DNA from: Siphonodentalium dalli
Lineage: Eukaryota; Mollusca; Scaphopoda; Gadilida; Siphonodentaliidae
Reading direction: 5' to 3'
Assembly (NCBI GenBank): GCA_032622095.1
Contig: CP136062.1
Coordinates: 16,267,710 to 16,331,709, forward strand
DNA: 64,000 bases
Shown here one piece after another: positions 55,073-64,000 of this stretch. The position numbers were made by a program, and so were the translations under genes. Each line of letters starts with the position of its first letter. The first letter of the stretch is position 1. The notes below the pieces were generated by a model. That model was not told where the DNA came from and did not search any database. It worked only from the letters and a program-made list of their open reading frames with translations.

Positions 55073-56128
55073 ATTACATGATCCAAAACATCGACAAAAC
55101 ATACTTAAATCAACAAATGGGACGCGAAACTAACATTGGCTTCTATACGGCATATAACTATTCATTTTTGCCCGTGTAAAGAAATAGTCCCAGATAAATA
55201 AAGACTCTTTGGCACATTTAATGGCATATATTTAATGACATAACTTTTCAAACTATTCATTCATGATAGTTTGTTGGAAAAATATTGGAAGCCATAGTAT
55301 TTTGAGACATAGTGTACAGAATGTTAATAGACGACAAACCAGAAGTCAAAGGTCACCTGGCACTATTTCCTGTTATTAAACGAATGTTTAATATCACAAT
55401 TTATAGAATGGGTTTATTGAATTGAATAAGGGTAGGATCATGTAATAAATTATGATACCTCACTCAAACGCCCTATGTTAAATTCTTATTAAGTACCATT
55501 TAAAGAGGTATTTACAATACAATACAATACAATAAGAAGAAGATTAAGTTTTATTCCAGTATAATTCACCTCTCAACCTCATGATTCCCAAAATGGTTTG
55601 TGTAAATTTCTGAACTATGGATTTCCACAAAAATTATACATAATTTTTTATGCCAAATTACGACATGGCATCCGCAAACAAGCTGTTGGCGAATGTGTCT
55701 GAAGATGAAATTTGTAAGATACGGTCGCCAATAACACTGATGTGATAATTGACTGCTAAACACTAGATAGTTGTGGAGTGAAATATGTCAATGAAATTAT
55801 GCCCCTTTTCTCTTGGGGAATTTGCAAAGTGAAATTAAGTGAAATTAAGATGTTTCAACTGGTTTCAAGGTGAATTTCGGTCCAATGTTTTTTATTACAT
55901 GGAGTGTTAGATATTGGCTGTTATTATGCTGTTAATGCGATAAATCCTTTCATAATTTGGCCAATAAATGCATTAGAAAGTTAGTACAGTATTATGTTTT
56001 GTCAAAGCTATAGCAATTGGCGTAACTGTAGACGTATCCAATAAGTCAATAGGTCAAACATAGCACCTATAATAATATAATGTTAAAGAACATAAGAGCT
56101 CCCAATGCAATATTGAAAAGGGCCCACA
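55073..56128 (+). other. Intergenic sequence, nothing recognised
   Basis: About 1 kb without a supported gene. A short ATACA tract lies at about 55516. Confidence 0.4.
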
Positions 56129-56536
56129 CAAGCCTGAGTTTAGTGCGCCTGCAATTTTCAGAATGAGGTCCCCAGAGGGTTAATTTAGTGATGCTATCCT
56201 GCATAGCTGGCTAGCATAACTAAATTCACCCTATGGGGGATCTCATTCTGCTTAGGCCTCATCTTCTCTGGAATGTTTCATTATTGTCAAATTTCTATAG
56301 AAACTTCTTCACATCGTTTCTCTATATTCCCAAATTGGCAGATGACACATTGCATAATCGAGGTTACCAATAGGTGTACATCACAATATTTACCATTTGG
56401 GAACTTCAGTCTGAGTCCTATGTCTCCCATTGCAGATGCAATGCAGAATACGGTTCCCAGAGGGTGAATTTATTGATGTTAGCCCACTATGGGGGACCTC
56501 ATTCTGCAAATGACAGGCACACTAAATTCAGGCTGA
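56129..56536. mobile_element. Palindromic hAT-type MITE, family B (long form)
   Basis: The ends CAAGCCTGAGTTTAGTGCG and GGCACACTAAATTCAGGCTG enclose two hairpins (the second damaged) and the long-form middle. Confidence 0.82.
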
Positions 56537-56599
56537 CAATTTTCATTGAGAGTAGTGCATGCAGCCTGCCAATTTTACGATTAACTTATTCACATGGGG

Positions 56600-57250
56600 A
56601 TTTCTGATAACGCTACCTCTTTGTTTGACTAAAATCCTTTGCACAACCTACAGGCCACATTCATCATCCGATCATCACCAACTCAACCTACAGGCCACAT
56701 TCATCATCCGATCATCACCAACTCAACCTACAGGCCACATTCATCATCCGATCATCACCAACTCAACCTACAGGCCACATTCATCATCCGATCATCACCA
56801 ACACAACCTACAGGCCACATTCATCATCCGATCATCACCAACTCAACCTACAGGCCACATTCATCATCCGATCATCACCAACTCAACCTACGGGCCACAT
56901 TCATCATCCGATCATCACCAAATCTTATATTATTATCAAATCATTTTTTATTTCTGAAATTCATTAAAAAACATGGCCACCAGCAGACATCTTGGATTTT
57001 ACTCTATGCATAAGTAAATCCTGTGGCACACTCTACAGCCCACATCTCTCATCCAATCATCACCAAACTTCATATAGATCTTCGGGGTGATCAATAGATG
57101 AGAGCCATCAAAAAATGTTTTACATAACATGGCCGCTAGCGGTCATCTGCATATCAAATTTTAATCGATAGACACATGCATTCAACATTTATTGAAGAAA
57201 TGTTTAAAAATTTACAGGCATGTTCAGGATCACTTCTAGATGGGAGCTAT
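56600..57250 (+). repeat. Dispersed repeat family C with an internal 40-bp array
   Basis: The family C monomers (TTTGACTAAAATCCTTTGC, ATGGCCACCAGCAGACATC, ACATGGCCGCTAGCGG) contain seven copies of a 40-bp unit at 56651-56930. The unit begins CAGGCCACATTCATCATCCG and ends ACTCAACCTA. It is an amplified piece of the monomer itself. Confidence 0.92.
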
Positions 57251-57251
57251 C

Positions 57252-57345
57252 AATCCAAATATATATAATACCGCTGGGGCTGGTAATCGAGTTACCATTT
57301 AATATATATAATACCGCTGGGGCTGGTAATCGAGTTACCATTTTG
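57252..57345 (+). repeat. 48-bp tandem duplication
   Basis: Two copies of AATATATATAATACCGCTGG followed by GGCTGGTAATCGAGTTACC. Confidence 0.93.
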
Positions 57346-57358
57346 TGTTCATACTATT

Positions 57359-57809
57359 CAAGTCTGAGTTCAGTGTGCCTGTCATTTGAAGAATGAGGTT
57401 CCCAGAGGGTGAATTTAGTGACGCTATCCCACATATCGGGCTAGCACCAATAAATTCACCCTCTGGGAACCTCATTCTACATGGCCTCATTTGCTATGGG
57501 AGACATAGACTCAGATTGAAGTTCCCAAATGGTGAATATTGTGATGTACACCTATTGGGAACCTCGATTATGCAACGTGTCATCTGCCAATTTGGGAATA
57601 TAGAGAAACTAACTAAAAAAGAAATAGAATCTAAGATTCTATAGAAATATGATAATAAAGAAACTTTCCAGAGAAGATGAGGCCTAAGCAGAATGAGGTC
57701 CCCAGAGGATGAATTTAGTGAAGCTAGCCCACTGTGTGTGAGAGCATCACTAAATTCACCCTCTGCGGACCTCATTATGCAAATGACAGGCACACGAAAC
57801 TAAGGCTTG
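57359..57809. mobile_element. Family B hAT-type MITE (long form, nearly complete)
   Basis: Ends CAAGTCTGAGTTCAGTGTG and GGCACACGAAACTAAGGCTTG. The flanks ATACTATT (57351-57358) and ATACTGTT (57810-57817) match at 7 of 8 positions, in line with a hAT duplication. Both hairpins and the long middle are present, making it a good reference copy. Confidence 0.88.
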
Positions 57810-57994
57810 ATACTGTTGGTGTTTACTATATATCTTGCAGGATACTGTTGTTGAAACTGAAATATTTTATTGATTTCTGATATTAATTGTCAAATTTTAC
57901 CTTGTAAATACTTCATCAACTGTATAAATGTAAAAATATTTTGTACACAAAATTGTAATTTTATATGTAAATTGGTATGATATATGAAAATTCC

Positions 57995-60900
57995 TCTCAT
58001 TCTTTTCTATTTATTTGAAGCCCCTGGTGACAGATGGTAAGGCATTCTTTTCTATTTATTTGAAGCCCCTGGTGACAGATGGTAAGGCATTCTTTTCTAT
58101 TTATTTGAAGCCCCTGGTGACAGATGGTAAGGCATTCTTTTCTATTTATTTGAAGCCCCTGGTGACAGATGGTAAGGCAGTCTTTTCTATTTATTTGAAG
58201 CCCCTGGTGACAGATGGTAAGGCATTCTTTTATATTTATTTGAAGCCCCTGGTGACAGATGGTAAGGCAGTCTTTTCTATTTATTTGAAGCCCCTGGTGA
58301 CAGATGGTAAGGCATTCTTTTCTATTTATTTGAAGCCCCTGGTGACAGATGGTAAGGCATTCTTTTCTATTTATTTGAAGCCCCTGGTGACAGATGGTAA
58401 GGCAGTCTTTTCTATTTATTTGAAGCCCCTGGTGACAGATGGTAAGGCATTCTTTTATATTTATTTGAAGCCCCTGGTGACAGATGGTAAGGCAGTCTTT
58501 TCTATTTATTTGAAGCCCCTGGTGACAGATGGTAAGGCAGTCTTTTCTATTTATTTGAAGCCCCTGGTGACAAATGGTAAGGCATTCTTTTCTATTTATT
58601 TGAAGCCCCTGGTGACAGATGGTAAGGCATTATTTTCTATTTATTTGAAGCCCCTGGTGACAGATGGTAAGGCATTCTTTTCTATTTATTTGAAGCCCCT
58701 GGTGACAGATGGTAAGGCATTCTTTTCTATTTATTTGAAGCCCCTGGTGACAGATGGTAAGGCATTCTTTTCTATTTATTTGAAGCCCCTGGTGACAAAT
58801 GGTAAGGCATTCTTTTCTATTTATTTGAAGCCCCTGGTGACAGATGGTAAGGCATTCTTTTCTATTTATTTGAAGCCCCTGGTGACAGATGGTAAGGCAG
58901 TCTTTTCTATTTATTTGAAGCCCCTGGTGACAAATGGTAAGGCATTCTTTTCTATTTATTTGAAGCCCCTGGTGACAGATGGTAAGGCATTCTTTTCTAT
59001 TTATTTGAAGCCCCTGGTGACAGATGGTAAGGCATTCTTTTCTATTTATTTGAAGCCCCTGGTGACAGATGGTAAGGCATTCTTTTCTATTTATTTGAAG
59101 CCCCTGGTGACAGATGGTAAGGCATTCTTTTCTATTTATTTGAAGCCCCTGGTGACAGATGGTAAGGCATTCTTTTCTATTTATTTGAAGCCCCTGGTGA
59201 CAGATGGTAAGGCATTCTTTTCTATTTATTTGAAGCCCCTGGTGACAGATGGTAAGGCAGTCTTTTCTATTTATTTGAAGCCCCTGGTGACAAATGGTAA
59301 GGCATTCTTTTCTATTTATTTGAAGCCCCTGGTGACAGATGGTAAGGCATTCTTTTCTATTTATTTGAAGCCCCTGGTGACAGATGGTAAGGCATTCTTT
59401 TCTATTTATTTGAAGCCCCTGGTGACAGATGGTAAGGCATTCTTTTCTATTTATTTGAAGCCCCTGGTGACAGATGGTAAGGCATTCTTTTCTATTTATT
59501 TGAAGCCCCTGGTGACAGATGGTAAGGCATTCTTTTCTATTTATTTGAAGCCCCTGGTGACAGATGGTAAGGCATTCTTTTCTATTTATTTGAAGCCCCT
59601 GGTGACAGATGGTAAGGCATTCTTTTCTATTTATTTGAAGCCCCTGGTGACAGATGGTAAGGCATTCTTTTCTATTTATTTGAAGCCCCTGGTGACAGAT
59701 GGTAAGGCATTCTTTTCTATTTATTTGAAGCCCCTGGTGACAGATGGTAAGGCATTCTTTTCTATTTATTTGAAGCCCCTGGTGACAGATGGTAAGGCAT
59801 TCTTTTCTATTTATTTGAAGCCCCTGGTGACAGATGGTAAGGCATTCTTTTCTATTTATTTGAAGCCCCTGGTGACAGATGGTAAAGCATTCTTTTCTAT
59901 TTATTTGAAGCCCCTGGTGACAGATGGTAAGGCATTCTTTTCTATTTATTTGAAGCCCCTGGTGACAGATGGTAAGGCATTCTTTTCTATTTATTTGAAG
60001 CCCCTGGTGACAGATGGTAAGGCATTCTTTTCTATTTATTTGAAGCCCCTGGTGACAGATGGTAAGGCATTCTTTTCTATTTATTTGAAGCCCCTGGTGA
60101 CATATGGTAAGGCATTCTTTTCTATTTATTTGAAGCCCCTGGTGACAGATGGTAAGGCAGTCTTTTCTATTTATTTGAAGCCCCTGGTGACAGATGGTAA
60201 GGCATTCTTTTCTATTTATTTGAAGCCCCTGGTGACAGATGGTAAGGCATTCTTTTCTATTTATTTGAAGCCCCTGGTGACAGATGGTAAGGCATTCTTT
60301 TCTATTTATTTGAAGCCCCTGGTGACAGATGGTAAGGCATTCTTTTCTATTTATTTGAAGCCCCTGGTGACAGATGGTAAGGCATTCTTTTCTATTTATT
60401 TGAAGCCCCTGGTGACAGATGGTAAGGCATTCTTTTCTATTTATTTGAAGCCCCTGGTGACAGATGGTAAGGCATTCTTTTCTATTTATTTGAAGCCCCT
60501 GGTGACAGATGGTAAGGCATTCTTTTCTATTTATTTGAAGCCCCTGGTGACAGATGGTAAGGCATTCTTTTCTATTTATTTGAAGCCCCTGGTGACAGAT
60601 GGTAAGGCATTATTTTCTATTTATTTGAAGCCCCTGGTGACAGATGGTAAGGCATTCTTTTCTATTTATTTGAAGCCCCTGGTGACAGATAGTAAGGCAT
60701 TCTTTTCTATTTATTTGAAGCCCCTGGTGACAGATGGTAAGGCATTCTTTTCTATTTATTTGAAGCCCCTGGTGACAGATGGTAAGGCATTCTTTTCTAT
60801 TTATTTGAAGCCCCTGGTGACAGATGGTAAAGCATTCTTTTCTATTTATTTGAAGCCCCTGATGACAGATGGTAAGGGCATTCTTTTCTATTTATTTGAA

Positions 60901-63900
60901 GCCCCTGGTGACAGATGGTAAGGCATTCTTTTCTATTTATTTGAAGCCCCTGGTGACAGATGGTAAGGCATTATTTTCTATTTATTTGAAGCCCCTGGTG
61001 ACAGATGGTAAGGCATTCTTTTCTATTTATTTGAAGCCCCTGATGACAGATGGTAAGGCATTCTTTTCTATTTATTTGAAGCCCCTGGTGACAGATGGTA
61101 AGGCATTCTTTTCTATTTATTTGAAGCCCCTGGTGACAGATGGTAAGGCATTATTTTCTATTTATTTGAAGCCCCTGGTGACAGATGGTAAGGCATTCTT
61201 TTCTATTTATTTGAAGCCCCTGGTGACAGATAGTAAGGCAGTCTTTTCTATTTATTTGAAGCCCCTGGTGACAGATGGTAAGGCAGTCTTTTCTATTTAT
61301 TTGAAGCCCCTGGTGACAGATGGTAAGGCATTTTTTTCTATTTATTTGAAGCCCCTGGTGACAGATGGTAAGGCATTCTTTTCTATTTATTTGAAGCCCC
61401 TGGTGACAGATGGTAAGGCATTCTTTTCTATTTATTTGAAGCCCCTGGTGACAGATGGTAAGGCATTCTTTTCTATTTATTTGAAGCCCCTGGTGACAGA
61501 TGGTTAGGCAGTCTCTTCTATTTATTTGAAGCCCCTGGTGACAGATGGTAAGGCATTCTTTTCTATTTATTTGAAGCCCCTGGTGACAGATGGTAAGGCA
61601 TTCTTTTCTATTTATTTGAAGCCCCTGGTGACAGATGGTAAGGCATTCTTTTCTATTTATTTGAAGCCCCTGGTGACAGATGGTAAGGCATTCTTTTCTA
61701 TTTATTTGAAGCCCCTGGTGACAGATGGTAAGGCATTCTTTTCTATTTATTTGAAGCCCCTGGTGACAGATGGTAAGGCATTCTTTTCTATTTATTTGAA
61801 GCCCCTGGTGACAGATGGTAAAGCATTCTTTTCTATTTATTTGAAGCCCCTGATGACAGATGGTAAGGCATTCTTTTCTATTTATTTGAAGCCCCTGGTG
61901 ACAGATGGTAAGGCATTCTTTTCTATTTATTTGAAGCCCCTGGTGACAGATGGTAAGGCATTATTTTCTATTTATTTGAAGCCCCTGGTGACAGATGGTA
62001 AGGCATTCTTTTCTATTTATTTGAAGCCCCTGGTGACAGATAGTAAGGCAGTCTTTTCTATTTATTTGAAGCCCCTGGTGACAGATGGTAAGGCAGTCTT
62101 TTCTATTTATTTGAAGCCCCTGGTGACAGATGGTAAGGCATTTTTTTCTATTTATTTGAAGCCCCTGGTGACAGATGGTAAGGCATTCTTTTCTATTTAT
62201 TTGAAGCCCCTGGTGACACATAGTAAGGCATTCTTTTCTATTTATTTGAAGCCCCTGGTGACAGATGGTAAGGCATTCTTTTCTATTTATTTGAAGCCCC
62301 TGGTGACAGATGGTAAGGCATTCTTTTCTATTTATTTGAAGCCCCTGGTGACAGATGGTAAGGCATTCTTTTCTATTTATTTGAAGCCCCTGGTGACAGA
62401 TGGTAAGGCATTCTTTTCTATTTATTTGAAGCCCCTGGTGACAGATGGTAAGGCATTCATTTCTATTTATTTGAAGCCCCTGGTGACAGATGGTAAGGCA
62501 TTCTTTTCTATTTATTTGAAGCCCCTGGTGACAGATGGTAAGGCATTCTTTTCTATTTATTTGAAGCCCCTGGTGACAGATGGTAAGGCATTCTTTTCTA
62601 TTTATTTGAAGCCCCTGGTGACAGATGGTAGGGCATTCTTTTCTATTTATTTGAAGCCCCTGGTGACAGATGGTAAGGCATTCTTTTCTATTTATTTGAA
62701 GCCCCTGGTGACAGATGGTAAGGCATTCTTTTCTATTTATTTGAAGCCCCTGGTGACAGATGGTAAGGCATTCTTTTCTATTTATTTGAAGCCCCTGGTG
62801 ACAGATGGTAAGGCATTCTTTTCTATTTATTTGAAGCCCCTGGTGACAGATGGTAAAGCATTCTTTTCTATTTATTTGAAGCCCCTGGTGACAGATTGTA
62901 AGGCATTCTTTTCTATTTATTTGAAGCCCCTGGTGACAGATTGTAAGGCATTCTTTTCTATTTATTTGAAGCCCCTGGTGACAGATGGTAAGGCATTCTT
63001 TTCTATTTATTTGAAGCCCCTGGTGACAGATGGTAAGGGCATTCTTTTCTATTTATTTGAAGCCCCTGGTGACATATGGTAAGGGCATTCTTTTCTATTT
63101 ATTTGAAGCCCCTGGTGACAGATGGTAAGGCAGTCTTTTCTATTTATTTGAAGCCCCTGGTGACAGATGGTAAGGCATTCTTTTCTATTTATTTGAAGCC
63201 CCTGGTGACAGATGGTAAGGCAGTCTTTTCTATTTATTTGAAGCCCCTGGTGACAGATGGTAAGGCATTCTTTTCTATTTATTTGAAGCCCCTGGTGACA
63301 GATGGTAAGGCATTCTTTTCTATTTATTTGAAGCCCCTGGTGACAGATGGTAAGGCATTCTTTTCTATTTATTTGAAGCCCCTGGTGACAGATGGTAAGG
63401 CAGTCTTTTCTATTTATTTGAAGCCCCTGGTGACAGATGGTAAGGCATTCTTTTCTATTTATTTGAAGCCCCTGGTGACAGATGGTAAGGCATTCTTTTC
63501 TATTTATTTGAAGCCCCTGGTGACAGATGGTAAGGCATTCTTTTCTATTTATTTGAAGCCCCTGGTGACAGATGGTAAGGCATTCTTTTTTATTTATTTG
63601 AAGCCCCTGGTGACAGATGGTAAGGCATTCTTTTCTATTTATTTGAAGCCCCTGGTGACAGATGGTAAGGCATTCTTTTCTATTTATTTGAAGCCCCTGG
63701 TGACAGATGGTAAGGGCATTCTTTTCTATTTATTTGAAGCCCCTGGTGACAGATGGTAAGGGCATTCTTTTCTATTTATTTGAAGCCCCTGGTGACAGAT
63801 GGTAAGGCAGTCTTTTCTATTTATTTGAAGCCCCTGGTGACAGATGGTAAGGCATTCTTTTCTATTTATTTGAAGCCCCTGGTGACATATGGTAAGGGCA

Positions 63901-64000
63901 TTCTTTTCTATTTATTTGAAGCCCCTGGTGACATATGGTAAGGGCATTCTTTTCTATTTATTTGAAGCCCCTGGTGACAGATGGTAAGGCATTCATTTCT
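57995..64000 (+). repeat. 45-bp minisatellite, about 133 copies, continues beyond window
   Basis: The unit is TTCTATTTATTTGAAG, then CCCCTGGTGACAGATG, then GTAAGGCATTCT. Because 45 is divisible by three, long frames encoding KPLVTDGKAFFSIYL run through it (968 codons from 58015). Units with an extra G (GTAAGGGCATTC) or a TTAG variant break the frame. Each unit holds a pyrimidine-rich stretch ending in AG and, 16 nt later, GTAAGG. It therefore looks like acceptor, 16-nt exon, donor. Higher-order periods of 360 bp and 810 bp are visible. Confidence 0.97.

Noticed and set aside
58015-60921. A 968-codon plus-strand open frame encoding a perfect 15-residue repeat
   Set aside because: It is a by-product of the 45-bp unit. 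It lacks a promoter, a non-repetitive start or end, and the frame is broken wherever a unit carries an extra base. I annotated the array instead.

Overview
The window reads as animal genomic DNA: AT-rich, intron-containing, with GT-AG splice sites, and crowded with eukaryotic DNA transposons, an LTR retrotransposon and minisatellites. The gene content and repeat style suggest a marine invertebrate, most likely a mollusc or another lophotrochozoan. That placement is inference. There is no sign of prokaryotic organisation.

One host gene is clearly supported. It is a plus-strand, non-receptor protein tyrosine phosphatase of the PTPN1/PTPN2 (PTP1B/TC-PTP) group, spread over about 37 kb. Eight exons are visible (5464-5572, 9634-9734, 15679-15777, 24310-24459, 26628-26837, 32690-32878, 38507-38685, 42006-42195). 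Together they encode about 408 residues in one continuous reading frame ending at a stop codon. The pTyr loop, WPD loop, [11 protein letters not shown]-loop, Q-loop, proline-rich tail and C-terminal hydrophobic anchor are all present. The first coding exon was not found and probably lies upstream of the window. I number the visible exons 2 to 9.

The most striking pattern is that the splice junctions of this gene are themselves amplified in tandem. The acceptor of exon 3 plus 43 nt of exon occurs 27 times. The donors of exons 2, 3, 4 and 7 and the acceptors of exons 6 and 7 are also tandemly repeated, from about 3 copies to about 75. Displaced exon-junction fragments occur at 24197-24219, 31715-31797 and 36227-36263. 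A 45-bp array (57995-64000) that runs off the window end carries an AG...GT pair in every unit and may be another case.

The introns hold an intact, young Ty1/copia element (16330-21349; 5-bp target duplication, LTRs differing at 2 of 238 positions, one 1444-aa Gag-Pol frame). It sits inside an older hAT-like MITE. The introns also hold many copies of four palindromic MITE families and dispersed repeats that seed large minisatellites, notably a 47-bp array of about 80 copies at 27320-31094.

Downstream of the gene (42.2-58 kb) is repeat-rich intergenic sequence. It includes a three-level nest: a DIRS-like element with inverted ends and an internal complementary region, inside a hAT-like element (8-bp target duplication CGGGATAG), inside a palindromic hAT-type MITE (8-bp target duplication GTTAATTA). 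The first 5 kb holds a long inverted-repeat element, a LINE remnant and a 2.5-kb terminal-inverted-repeat element rich in CACGTG palindromes.
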